Assembly (NCBI RefSeq): GCF_004011695.2
Contig: NC_082405.1
Location: 1,240,001 to 1,304,000, forward strand
Length of the DNA: 64,000 bases
Reading direction: 5' to 3'
Origin: Ascochyta rabiei
Lineage: Eukaryota; Ascomycota; Dothideomycetes; Pleosporales; Didymellaceae
Positions 1-11,030 of the stretch are shown here, piece after piece. Position 1 is the stretch's first letter; every line of letters starts with the position of its first letter. A program made the position numbers and the translations under genes. The notes beneath the pieces are model-generated. The model saw nothing but the letters and a program-made list of their open reading frames with translations, did not search any database and was not told where the DNA came from.

Positions 1-694
1 AGGAAGGCCTTGAGGACGCGCAGGCCGGCGGCGCCGCTCTTCTCCGGGTGGAACTGCGTCGCCATGATGTTGTCCTTGGCTACTGCGCCGATGAACTCCT
101 CGTCGCCGTAGCGGGCGGTCGCAACCTGCCAGCCGTCCTTCTCCAGCTTGCCTTCTTCGTAGGGCGCGGCGTACGAGTGGACGTAGTAGTACTTGGACGT
201 CGGCCGCAGTCCAAACAGTGACTCGTCGGTGGCCTCGCCGGAGCGCGACGTGTTGGCGCTGTTCCAGCCAATGTGCGGCACGCTCTTGTCGGCGTCGTTG
301 AACTTGCGCAGCTTCGAGGGGATGACGCCAAGGCCCTGGACGTTGGGATCCTCTTCGGAGCCCTCGAACAGCGCCTGCAGGCCCACGCAGATGCCCATGA
401 ACGGCTTGCCAGAGCGGATGTGGGTGCGGATGGGCTCGACGTAGCCGGCCTGCTCGAGCTGGCTCAGGCAGTGGCCGAAGTGGCCGACGCCGGGGATGAT
501 GAGTTTCTAGGGCGGCATCTGCATCAGCACAGGTCAATTGGCGTGTTGCGCAGCTGGGAGGGGCGTCGTACATGGGCGGCGGGCACGTCGGCGGGCGACT
601 TGACCCACTCGACCGTGTAGCCAACCTTCTCAATGGCATTGACGAGCGAGCGGACGTTGCCCGCGACGTAGTCGAGGAGGTGGACGGTCGGCAT
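1..694 (-). CDS. HIS7: Imidazole glycerol phosphate synthase hisHF, N-terminal part (truncated by window edge)
   Basis: The fused glutaminase/cyclase converts PRFAR to IGP and AICAR in histidine synthesis. Only the class I glutamine amidotransferase part is here, about 209 residues; the gene runs off the left edge. Exons are 572..694 and <1..506. Seen: a PGVGHFG oxyanion strand, the nucleophile elbow GICVGLQ (Cys about residue 81) and the FHPEKSG His/Glu of the triad. The 65-nt intron uses the CTAG acceptor at 507. The nearer upstream CAG acceptor would create an immediate in-frame stop. It is divergent from IMP3, with 274 bp between starts and a TGACTC element there. Identity is secure; the cyclase half cannot be assessed. 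Confidence 0.95.
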
Positions 695-763
695 TGTGTG
701 GGCGGCGGGGGGTTGGTGGTTGCAGAGGACGGGGAGAGGCCGTCAAGCAGTCGTGGCGGCTCT

Positions 764-769
764 TGACTC
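764..769. promoter_or_regulatory. Candidate general amino-acid control (Gcn4/CpcA) site TGACTC
   Basis: TGACTC lies 70 bp upstream of the HIS7 start, inside the divergent HIS7/IMP3 promoter. The known Gcn4/CpcA consensus is TGASTCA, so this is six of seven positions (TGACTCT). HIS genes are classical general-control targets. A single 6-mer is weak evidence by itself. Confidence 0.4.
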
Positions 770-968
770 TTGATCTTTTTCGACCCGTACACTCAGGCCC
801 CGCCGCCGTCGGGAGGGGCACGCTGATGACGGACGGCTGCGCTAGCGCTAGCGCGCATCCCGGCTCGAACTTTTTGATGTCCGCGGCAACAGCCTCGAGC
901 CTCGAGCCTCGAAATCTGAACATCGCAGCAGCAGCAGCACCACCACCACCACCACCACCGCTCCCAAG

Positions 969-1589
969 ATGACACGCAAACTCAAGCACCACGAGCAGAA
1001 GCTCCTGCGCAAGGTCGACTTCAACACGTACAAGTCGGACAACGACCACCGCGAGACGCTCGTCATGCGCCGCTACGCCATCCAGGGCCGCGACGATTAC
1101 CGCAAATACAACCAGCTATGCGGCTCGCTACGCCAGCTCGCCCACCGCATCGCAAACCTCGACCCAGCCGACCCCTTCCGCCGCAAGCAGGAGAACCTGC
1201 TGCTCGAGAAGCTGTTCGACATGGGCATCCTGGGCACCGGTGGCGGCGGCCGCGGCAAGCTGAGCGACATCGAGCACAAGGTCACCGTCAGCGCCTTTGC
1301 ACGGCGCCGCCTGCCCGTCGTCATGGCCCGTCTGCGCATGAGCGAGCACCTCACCAGCGCCATCAAGATGATCGAGCAGGGCCACGTCAGGGTCGGGACC
1401 ACCGTCATCACAGACCCGGCCTATCTCGTCACGAGGTAAGACGCTCCAGAGAGGATGCGCTTAAGAACCATCACTAACGATCGCAGGAACATGGAGGACT
1501 TTGTCACCTGGGTCGACTCGTCCAAGATCAAGCGCAACATCATGAAGTACCGCGACAAGCTCGACGACTTCGAGCTCGAGGCCTTGTAA
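969..1589 (+). CDS. IMP3: U3 snoRNP protein Imp3 (S4 domain)
   Basis: Imp3 binds U3 snoRNA with Mpp10 and Imp4 and is needed for early 18S pre-rRNA cleavages in the nucleolus. Exons are 969..1435 and 1487..1589, joined through an AGG codon, giving 189 aa, close to the family's usual length of about 183. Seen: the basic N-terminus [18 protein letters not shown], and a C-terminal S4 RNA-binding fold ([18 protein letters not shown] followed by an IEQGHVRVG turn), ending in a conserved DDFELEAL tail. The 51-nt intron has a CACTAAC branch site. A short CAG/CAC repeat directly precedes the ATG. Start choice is unambiguous. Confidence 0.96.
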
Positions 1590-2101
1590 AGAATCTCGAT
1601 TCAAAACAGTGCGGCGCATGGCTTGTAGAACACGGCGTTGGACGGCTCCATGGCATTTACGGCGTTTTGGTTGGACGGAATTTACGATATCCAATTCCCA
1701 TCTTCTCTTCACAATGTTCAGAAAAAAGAAAAGAGAAAAGAGAAAAAGAAAAGAAAAAGAAGAGTGTTTAACATCACGCCCAAGCCAACAGAATCGTCAA
1801 CCCCTGAATGATAATTGTTTCGTTGCTTTGCCTTGTCCTCAAGCATGCATGTTCGCTAATGGTTGACGCCAGTTACAACGCCAGGCAGTGCCACTATGCC
1901 TTCCCAATACTCCCTACCTAAAAAATGCAATGGATATGCCCTCCAACTCATCGCGCCACTGTCCAAGGTGGTTTCAAGTCCTCCGAGTGCGGACACAGCA
2001 CCGACATGTTCATGACTGTTATCGAGCCGGCATGCAGCTTCCGTCATGCACAAGTGCCGAGGACATCGCTCATGTGAGGGATACAATAAATTCCCAATTG
2101 C
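1590..2101. other. Intergenic, IMP3 and RBR ligase 3' ends (convergent)
   Basis: The two neighbours converge here. A purine-rich AAAAGAGAAAAG stretch occupies about 1722..1760, likely in the IMP3 3' UTR. I see no other feature. Confidence 0.6.
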
Positions 2102-3774
2102 CTAGCCGTTGTCAGTAGAGTACTGAATGTCTCTCGTAGTATTGTACATGCCTTGCTTGAGGTTCTCAGCTGTGTCGTTGAGCAGGATGATGCGTCGCTT
2201 GGTGCAATAGGATGTCTTGTCCATCATCTCAACTTTCAGTCCCTGCAATTGATCGATCGGTTTCTCAAACATCTCACTGAGGTTCTCGACAGCCATTTCA
2301 AGATCCTTCTGGTTGTCCTCAAAGATCTCGGTAAGATTGTTTCGCGCCAGGTAGTACGCGAAAGCGTACGTCCACTTGAGGACCTGGCGGCACTGCTGAA
2401 GCGCCTGCGACGCTTGGTCAAGGAATTGGACTTCAATCCACGACATGCCCGTCGAGTTTTGCAATTGCTGCATCTTCTTCTCCGTCTTGAGGTAGATGTC
2501 CTTGTCAAGTTTCGCGGACTGTTCATGGTTGGCGTATCGGTTGTAGTAGTGGAGGTATCGCTCGAGCGATTGTCTGCTCTTAGCTTGCGCGTCCCTGGCA
2601 TCGGAGCCGCTCTTCTCCTCAAAGCGATTGCAGTTGTACCAGCTGGTGCCGTGCTCTGACCACACACCCATACACATCCAGCAGAATTCGTGTCGACACT
2701 TTCTGCATGTCATGTGGTTACAGCCTCCGTTCTTTTCTATAGTCGAGACGCATCTTGGGCATTCTTTTGTGTTGGCTGATATCCAGTTTGCGGTTTCGCT
2801 GTCGTCCTCGCATTTCTTCAACCACTTCTTCACTAACGAGCATGGCGCGGGCTGGTGGTCGGCTAATGTGCATCCGAAGCAGAACAGGTGCCCGCAGTCG
2901 CAGTGAACAGTTGGCACCACCTTATTGAGTTCCTTGCTCTTCACACCGCACTGCACAGCGTATTTGCAATCGGGCGCCGGGCACCACTTGAGGTTCTCTT
3001 TGTCGTCGACGTACGTTCGAGTGATGAGTACGTGGTATCTGGAAACATCAGTATTTGGTGTAAGCTCTCGGGAGACCTTTTTGTTTACCTGCCACGAAGG
3101 TCTGCTGCAACAAGAAGATCCAGCGACTTGGAATCAACAATCCGGGTACAGCCCTCACCCGGGCATCGTATCCTGGCAGCCTCGCCCTCGTCCTGGATCT
3201 TGGTCGCAAGATACTGCCTGTAGCAGTCTGCGCAAAATCGGTGCCCGCACTTCATTGCGAATGTATCCATGTCGGGGCTGTCGTCACAGCAGATGTCACA
3301 GCAAAAGCCCTGGATCCTTTGTAGCTTGGGCGGGTTACTCTCAGCGTCCTGCCCTAGCCCTGCGCTCTCGAGTACCTCCTCTGTCTTCTCCATGTATTGT
3401 TCGATCAGACGTTCCTTGTTCCACCGCATATATCGTAGAAGAATTGCGGAAGCCTCCGGTGGCTGCATAAGTATGCTCGAGAGCTCATCGATCTGCTTGT
3501 CTTGCTGCGCCTGAATTTGTGCGGGGTCAAAGACCTTGAAGTCGACCTCGTGAGCCTGTTTCGTAGGCTTGATGTCCTTGTCCTGCGTTTCAAACCCCAC
3601 ATCGTCCTGGTCCATGTCAAAGTCGGAGTCTACGACCGTTGGTCAGTACATCGTTCGAACGCTTGCTCGGGTAAGGCAAAGCGAGGTCATACCGTCTTCG
3701 ATATCCATATCGCTGTCCTGGTCCTCGAAATCCTCCCCGCTCATGGAGCTGTTGAAGTCATCGTCGGAATCCAT
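2102..3774 (-). CDS. HEL1: Ariadne-type RBR E3 ubiquitin ligase (ARIH1/HEL1-like)
   Basis: RBR ligases take ubiquitin from an E2 onto a RING2 cysteine before passing it to substrate. Exons are 3693..3774, 3089..3629 and 2102..3038, giving 519 aa. In order: an acidic Asp-rich N-terminus (1-40), a UBA-like segment (about 80-125), RING1 starting near Cys138 (CCDICCDD), an IBR domain (about 215-265), RING2 from CPRC at 301, with the catalytic Cys near 314 in GGCNHMTC, then a helical Ariadne domain to the C-terminus. Order and length match the Ariadne family. Its in vivo substrate is not deducible. It is convergent with IMP3. Confidence 0.94.
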
Positions 3775-4594
3775 GTTGCCGGAGGCGTTTGTGTCAGGTG
3801 TCGCTGGCAGATCGATGGTAGGTGGTTCTGGAGACTTAAAAGTCCTTTTGCGAGGCTCTTCGGAAGGGCTAAGCTGGATGTCTGCCCCAGAAGCCTTCCG
3901 CTTGTGGGTGGTGGGCGGCGTCGTGGTGTAGTAGGAGCCCGTTCCGCCTGATGACGGAACCAGGCTGCCGGACTATGAGCTGGCGACGATAAGCGCTTGA
4001 GTATGGACACGAGGTGGCGCCGTGGAGGTAGCCGAACTACTGAAAACGAAGGACAGTCCTCAGAATATTGGTCAGCGGTTTGCACAGTCACAAGACTCAG
4101 TGGATGGTTCGAGAGGCGTAGTTGGGGGGATGGAAGCGGGCACCCTGGGCGCGATTGGGCACAGACCACTGGATTCGGAAGCGGCGAAGGCGGCGGTGAA
4201 ATTAGTTCGCCGCAGTTGCCTTTGCACAGTCACGGTGGCGGCCTTGATTGCAAGCTTTGTTCAAATGCAGAGACGGAAATGTCTGTGAGGGAACGGCTGC
4301 CTTCGGAAGTGTCCCAGAAAATGCAGGCTCTCGATGGCGCATCGTGAGTAGCTGCAGGGGCAGGTTTTCACGGTCACAAGTTGCTGTCGCATGCCTCAAA
4401 TTCACTTGCACATGCCGGTTTGAATCGGTTTCAGAGTTAGAACGCCTTGAAGCTACCTTACGCGAGACGGCATCAGTGGTGTTCTGTTGTGAGAAGCGCA
4501 AAGACAAGTATGATGACAGAGTTTTGAGTGTTTACGGTATGTTCAGAATTGTGCAGTATAGAGCTTGTATAGAGCTTGTAGGCAGCCTATCACT
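3775..4594. other. Intergenic, RBR ligase 5' / GCD6 3' flank
   Basis: This is 820 bp upstream of the RBR ligase and downstream of GCD6, which both read leftward. Antisense open frames here show no recognisable domain and look like chance. I see no RNA gene or repeat. Confidence 0.5.
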
Positions 4595-6871
4595 TTACTC
4601 TGAATCCTCATCTTCCTCGCTGTCATCTTCGCTTTCGCTCTCGCTCTCCTGCTGCAAGAAGTCGATCAAAGACTTGGTCTTCTCTCTGACCTTCTTCATC
4701 TCGTCGTTCTCGGTGCTCTTCTCGTCCTCCCACCATTGTATCATGCCCTCTTCCTCAACCGAGTCCAGTTCAACCAACTTTGTTGCCACACTTAGGAGGA
4801 TAGCATCGCCGCCCTCCTTGTGGCTCAGATCTGCCTGGAGCAACAGCATGAGGTCGACTTGATCTGCCTTGTCTGTTTGGTTCTTGTCGAAGATAGCGCG
4901 GTTGATGAGCTCCTCGTGCTGCCCAAAGACCTGGGCGACAGCGTTTTTGATAGTCTCGCCGGACTTGGTGAGCTGGTGGATGCGCTTCACGAACGAGGTT
5001 GCAACGGCGCGTCGAACTTGGTGGTCTGAGGCGTTTGTGCTCATACGGAGAGCTGTGAGCTCGAGCTGAATGTTGGCAGACTCGTGGCCCTCAACCAACG
5101 AGTCGTATATACTAGCAGAAGCGTCGTGGTCGAAGTTCGCGGCATGCTGGCTGTCCTGAGAATTGATGGAAAGGAAGCTGCTTGTTGCCGATCGATCATG
5201 CCTTATCTCGTAGTCGTCTGCTTCCGAGTCCGAGTTGAGTGTCGATATGGATTCTTGAGATAGGTTCGCAAGATTGTACACTGTGCTTATTAGCTGGCGA
5301 ACTGAATCTTTGCTGTCACAGGCAGGACTTACTTGAGCCCGAGGGGATGAGACTGTCGACGACCTCATCCTCATCCTCCTCGTCTGAATCGTGGAATTCA
5401 AAGCCATCTCCGCCTTTGCCGACCACCCCGAGGTCTGGACTGCCCCTGACAAGTTCTTCATCACTTTCTCTTCTTCGCTTCGCGCGTGTGATCCTGTGCT
5501 CCCCACGGATAGTCATGCCTTCGCCAATAGCCACACCGTACGAAATGAGCGCGCCCTCCTCAATTGTGCACTTTCGCCCAATGGAAGCCTCGTTCGCAAT
5601 GACCGATTTGTGCACGACGCTTCCATCGCCAACACTCGCATGATCCCACAGGTATGCACCATCAATCTTTACGTTCCGGCCAATCTGGCAATGTCGTCCT
5701 ATTATGCTGTTGGTGATAACGCTGCCGTCTCCGATACTGGTCCCTCGTCCTATAACTGTCTTTGAGTTGATAACGCAGTCCCGCGCTAGGATTACACCCT
5801 CTTCTTTGTAGATTTTGCCCTTTCCTAGCCTATATGACTGTCCCTGTACAAGGTTGCTATCGGGGCAAAGTGGGTACGCCCAGCGCGACACAATGTCTTT
5901 GCTGACCGAATCGTATGCGTGAAGATTTCGAACTCGTGCCGCATAATGATCAGAGGTGATGTGTGTGTGGAAGGTCTTGCCGTTAAGCTCGTAGTCTTTG
6001 AGAACGCTGTGTAGGAAGCCTTTCCTTGGGGCCTGGAAATCAAAGTTGTCACTCCATAACGCAAGTACGTCCGGAGTGCAGATGTCGATTCCGCAGTCGA
6101 TGAGATCTTGTCGTATCTCGATTTCTTGGTGGTCGGACAATAGTTCAGGATCGATCGAGAGGAAATGCGACTGGTCCCGGTTGGGCATCTGCTCGAAATG
6201 GAGGCACCTATCCTTCTCAGGGTCGATCACGAAGACCGGGCTTGTCCCTCGAGCTTTCGTTCTGTGCGTTGTCCCTGCCTCGCGCAGTACCATGGTCATG
6301 ATGGCGTTCTTGTCCTTGACCCTCCTCGCCCTGTGCGCAGCCAAAGCACCCTCCAGCGGAAGGTTACTGACAACATCTCCGTAAACCAAGAGGAAGTCGC
6401 CAACTAACAAATTCCTGCTGTCGAGATCTCGCATCGCGTCACCTATCGAGTGTGATGTTGATTGGATAAGTTCCAGCCTAGAGAAAGGGGAGGATGGCGC
6501 AGACCATTTCGATCGATTGATATACTCCTCGACTTGTCGCCTGTGAGCACCGCAATACACAAAGATCTCCTCAACGCCGGCATTGGCGAGGAACTCGAAG
6601 GTGTATTCGATGAGTGGGGTGTTCGCGAGCGGTAACAGACACTATGTGCTTGTCAGTACGGCACTCGGTACGGGAAGTGGGTGCCCTGACTCTTGGGCGT
6701 TCCAGTGTGAAAGGACTGAAACGTGTTTCGAAGGGATCAGCGAGAATCTACGTGGTTAGTGTTGTAAACACTCGTGTGCACCTTGGGACATACCACAGCC
6801 TGGAGAGGGTCCTCGCGCTCCTCTTCGCCCGCCTTGCCCTTGTCCTGACCTTTTTTTGCTTTCGGCGGCAT
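4595..6871 (-). CDS. GCD6: Translation initiation factor eIF2B, epsilon subunit
   Basis: This is the catalytic guanine-nucleotide exchange subunit for eIF2, in the cytosolic eIF2B decamer. Exons are 6794..6871, 6691..6747, 5333..6641 and 4595..5280, giving 709 aa. Exon 1 encodes a Lys-rich start, exon 2 a DPFETRFSPFTLERPR segment, and exon 3 begins CLLPLANTPLIEYT of the nucleotidyl-transferase-like domain. Hexapeptide beta-helix repeats (VIGRGTSIGDGSVI, SIIGRHCQIG, ASIGRKCTIEEG) lie at about 320-420. The C-terminal W2/HEAT domain ends with the aromatic-acidic box QWWEDE and an acidic tail. All four exons close in phase. Length matches the yeast family member (about 712). Confidence 0.95.
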
Positions 6872-7806
6872 TCCCAGTTGTGCAGGTTATATTGCGCAGG
6901 TTTGTCTAGGGGTGCGTCGTCGTGATGTGGGCAAAAAGCTAGTAGAGTCACGCCCCGCAGTTATCGATAACTAAAAAGCTTCACGTCTTGCACGAAAGCG
7001 AACCACCAAACCCGCGGAACAGACGCTGACTCATATCGCGCAAGGGTCGCGTAAAACGCCGGGAGCAGGAGCTTGACCGATATGTCTAAGCGTTCTGTGG
7101 GGTTCATGTTGCGCCTTCCCGCAGTTCGAGGCGCGTCTGTGCCCATGTTTCCGCGAGGGTGGGCGTGTGAGAGATCTAGAACACTGCCTGCAATGCTTAT
7201 TGTAACGACAGTTCTCGACGGCGCGCCGCAATCCCTGTCGACTTCGCATTTATGTTTGGCATGCTGTACAGGGTCTGAAGAACACGTATAGATGTGAGGC
7301 TTGTTGGCGAATGGTTGCTGGCTCCAACGCTTGTTCGATTAGAGTCGACTCATTCATGAAATTTGGTATTGTGAGATGGGAGTGAGCAGCAAAACCTAGC
7401 AGGACGATTCAAGAGCTAATGGTAACTTTCATAGATGCTTGATTGTGGTATGGTGTGAGTTACATCCCCTATCCTAAATCCTCTGCTCCCTACCAAAACA
7501 CCTATAAATTGCCCTCGGGGTGTTGGTCAGATACGACCCAGGCTATCAACTCCTTTCTACCGGAAATTAAAACCGTCCCGCGAAGATCCTTCCAAACCTC
7601 TACGCCGTTGGAACGCGTTCCAACTTTTAGAGCGTTCGGGACCGGATGCATCCTTCTCTACCACCGTCTCTTATGTACATTTCTATGGGACTTGTCCGCT
7701 CGCCAGGGAGCACTTCGCGCGAGAGACGGCCACGAACCAGCCACGGGTCCAAAAAAGGGAAGGAAGAAAAGGCGCTTTCAACGAAGTTTATAACTCGCTC
7801 TATAGC
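6872..7806. other. Intergenic between GCD6 and SKN7
   Basis: This 935-bp stretch holds the GCD6 promoter at its left and the SKN7 3' flank at its right. I see no coding exon, tRNA or clear repeat. Confidence 0.5.
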
Positions 7807-9956
7807 TCATCGTGGTCTCGGCTGCATTGGATTAATTTGCGGCGGCATCTGTGGTGGGTACATTTGTTGTCGCTTTGCCGGATTGTTCATATCGTCCCCT
7901 CCGGATATGTCCGATATCTGTCTTCGATGGCCAGCCGGAGGTAGCTGCTGCTGCTGTTGTCTAGCTTGGAGGGCAATCTGAGGCGATGTATTATAGCCCA
8001 TGGGTGGTTGCATAGTATTAACACCATAGGCCCCAGGATGATGTGGAGCCTGGACTTGTAAGCCTTGGGCGTACTCATCAGTCATGTTGCTTCCAACAGG
8101 AGAAACTCCAGGTAGCTGGCTCGGTGAGTTCCAGTTGCTAACAGTCGCCGGCGACTTTGCGGGTGAGTCTTCTTCCTTCAAAATGAGCTGCCGAGCCACC
8201 TGTACTGGTTGTGGTGCCGGCATTGCGTCGCCGTGCGGCGATGGCTTCTTTAGGTGCACAAGATGCTTCTCAAGCATGTGAAGCAAACCCTCTTTCGTGA
8301 ACGGCTTCGGTAACACATCATTCATACCATGCTGGAAGTACATGGAGATGTCATCGCTTCTGATGTTCGATGTCATGGCAATTATGGGCGTAGTATCGAA
8401 TTGTCGTATCAGATGGCAGGCAGAAACACCGTCGAGGTTTGGCATAATGATATCCATAAGCACTAGGTCGTATTTGGATCCAGCGTTCATCTTGTTGACA
8501 GCTTCAAGTCCATCGAGCTAGGTTGCGTTAGCTGGGTGATACGGGTGCAACGTGAAAATAGACGTACGGCACTATCGATGGCACAATGGAAAGCATATAG
8601 GAATTTGCTTCCGATACGGCGACAGGTAGGGTCATCCTCGACCAACAGAATCTGCGGCGGGCGGATCCAACCAGGGTCCGCGAATTGACCTTTCTTCCTG
8701 ACCTCCACAGGCTTGGTCTCTCCAGCTTCTGGCGCTTTAGGTGGCATTGCATATGGGATATTGTTGATGTGCTCACTATACATTGGGTCAATTCCATTGT
8801 TCTGGCCGACGGGATAGACAAGGTTGTCGAGGTTTTCGAGGCGCATAGAGCCCGTCGAAGTGGCTGAGGGTGGTCCACGGCTAGTAGGTCTGGTGCCAGC
8901 ACGCAGCACATCTGGGGGTGGTGTTGTCAACGTGCCGTTCATCCTCATAGTGATCTCGTTCATGTGTTCCAGGTTCCTTGGGTTCAGCATGACATCGGCG
9001 TTAGTCTCGCTCAGGAGCTTTGAGGCGTGTTGTAACGGCGATGCTGGGTGGTCATCATCGTTAGCTTGCGTCGGGGGCTCAGCATTGCCGCCTGGTGCTG
9101 GCGCGCCGTTCTGTGCGAACAGCAGCTTGCTATTCCTGCGCTGTTGTGAGTCTATACCGTGCAAGAACGTCATCACATTCTGCATGACATGCTCATGATT
9201 GACAACGGTCTTCTGCAGGCCGATGACTTCCTGTAGCAGCATCGAGTGGTGGATGCTAAGCTCGTTGTAGCGTTGTTCCAAAGTGTGCAGTTGCGCCTGT
9301 GTTGCCATCAACTGTCCGCTGACCATGTCCATTTGCTGCGAAGGCATGCCAATATCGTCAGAGTTCGCCTGGTTGGGCTTGCGTGGAGCTGGTGCCTTCC
9401 TCCGAATGTTGTCGAGCGCGTCTTTGTTGTTCATCTTGAAGTCAGGGTGCTTGAACTCCCACGCCTACAGAGGATTAGCCCGAGGTAGCTTTCAGAGCCG
9501 GTGGAGGTGGACGTACACCAGGGCCATACTGCGACTGCCCGTTCTCCTCGTTGTTGTGTCGCACTTTGTGGAAATCGTACTTGTTCAACTGACGGACGAA
9601 ACTGGCGAAGTTGCTGTGCTTGAAGTGTTTTGGAAGAATATGCTTCGTGAATTTCTCGTTCTACGCGGTTGTCAGTCACTCCGCTCGAGTACAGCAAACC
9701 GCGACAACGTACTTCCAGCACGACAAAACTATCGCCATCATTTCCCCACCTGACTACGCTTTCATCGCTGGGGTTTTCCAGCATCCTTGCGCGCGGGTTA
9801 GTGTCCGTTGTGGGTGCACATTTGATTCAACATACTTGTACAGTTTACGAACCTACGGAATGTATTAGCGTCATGCGCACCCAGGGTCCGCGATTGCAAA
9901 CGTACAAAGTCACTCGAGTTGCTCGAGCCAGAGCCTCCGGCAGAGTTAGAATCCAT
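7807..9956 (-). CDS. SKN7: Skn7-type transcription factor / response regulator (HSF domain plus receiver)
   Basis: Skn7 is the nuclear end of a His-Asp phosphorelay and a co-activator of oxidative-stress genes. Exons are 9906..9956, 9836..9852, 9713..9785, 9517..9660, 8568..9464 and 7807..8517; the phases close to 630 aa. The HSF-type DNA-binding domain spans about 17-105 ([41 protein letters not shown]). A coiled coil lies near 140-210. The receiver has the acidic pocket VEDDPTCRR (about 370), the phospho-acceptor Asp about 416 in [18 protein letters not shown], and the LPKPF lysine. The tail is Gln/Pro-rich. Exon 2 is only 17 nt. It sits head-to-head with a peroxiredoxin gene. Confidence 0.96.
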
Positions 9957-11030
9957 GGTGGCTGGTGATGCGCGCGAAAGGTTTCTCTCTGGACACTACA
10001 AACGAGGCTATCGATGGCGCAAAGTGTTCGAAAGGACCGCTCCCTCCTCTTGTCGAGCGCGAAGCACCTGCGCGTTGAGGCTTGGGGCAATTACCTCCCC
10101 TGTGCCTCTGTATCACGGTGGCTGCAGATGCGCGAGGCGAGCGCGATGATGTGGGCGGCGCGACGCTCACGTTAAGTATAGGAATGTATCGATGGCCGGG
10201 GGTGTGAAACGGGCGTGCTGATGTCGTAATGCCGCAGCATGGGCAGCCTGCAGTTAGGCGATGGGGAACAGAAGGTCGATGGGTGATCTGGGCCTTTGAG
10301 TGTAAAAGAACTGACGGGCAGCGCTCGTGGCATCTCAGAGCGGGCTCTTTGACACTAGGAAACACTAGCTGTGCTAAACAGGAATGCGCGCCCCCAGTGC
10401 CGCTAGCGCGCCGAGAGCAGTATTGACCAGGATGCTTTCGCAGCGTCTAGCACAGCTCACAAGAGACGGGTGGGAAACACGCCATCGCGTGCACCTCTGT
10501 CTGCGCAGCGCACTTTACTCCCGTCCCACGCTGCCGGGCGTTGGCCTAAAGGATCGTTGGGCACTCCATCATAGTGGCGGATATGGTGGTTGTTCTTTCG
10601 TATCGGCGGCGCGAGCACGGCACGGTACCGTGGGTGAATCCGAGCTTGGCTTGGGCTATGACGATTCAGCGAGCGCCGATCAACATCAAAAAGCAATGCT
10701 CGAACATCGCCGCTAGAAGGCAGCCTGCATCAGCTTTGCAGGGTACCCTCTTGAAGCTCGCTTGACCCACTGCGTCGTCGCCGCAACCCAGTCGCACGCG
10801 TCCAACTCGCTGTGCAACTGGGCTGGGCAAGGCAAGAGCAGCCGGTACCCTTGCCTAAAGAGCTAAGAGCTTAGAGCTTAGAGCTTTGAGCTTGGACCAA
10901 TTGTACTAACTGAGAAGATGTGGCCCAGCTCTGAGACGCTTCGGCCAATCCTGCGTGTCCTGTGACAAGCTACCAACTACATCGACACCTCGTACCATAC
11001 TTCAGTAATCAAGCTACCATCTGAGACATC
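9957..11030. promoter_or_regulatory. Divergent SKN7 / peroxiredoxin promoter region
   Basis: This 1,074-bp region separates two outward-reading stress genes. It contains GGCTGGGCAAGGC at 10821..10833, three GGC triplets at 5-bp spacing. It also holds imperfect direct repeats of AGAGCTTAG at about 10860..10892. I see no coding exon. Confidence 0.55.
10821..10833 (+). promoter_or_regulatory. Candidate Skn7 site array, GGCnnGGCnnGGC
   Basis: Three GGC half-sites at 5-bp pitch start 210 bp upstream of the peroxiredoxin ATG. The Skn7 consensus recalled from yeast work is GGCNNGGC, so this is two overlapping matches. That assignment is inference; binding has not been tested. Confidence 0.4.
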
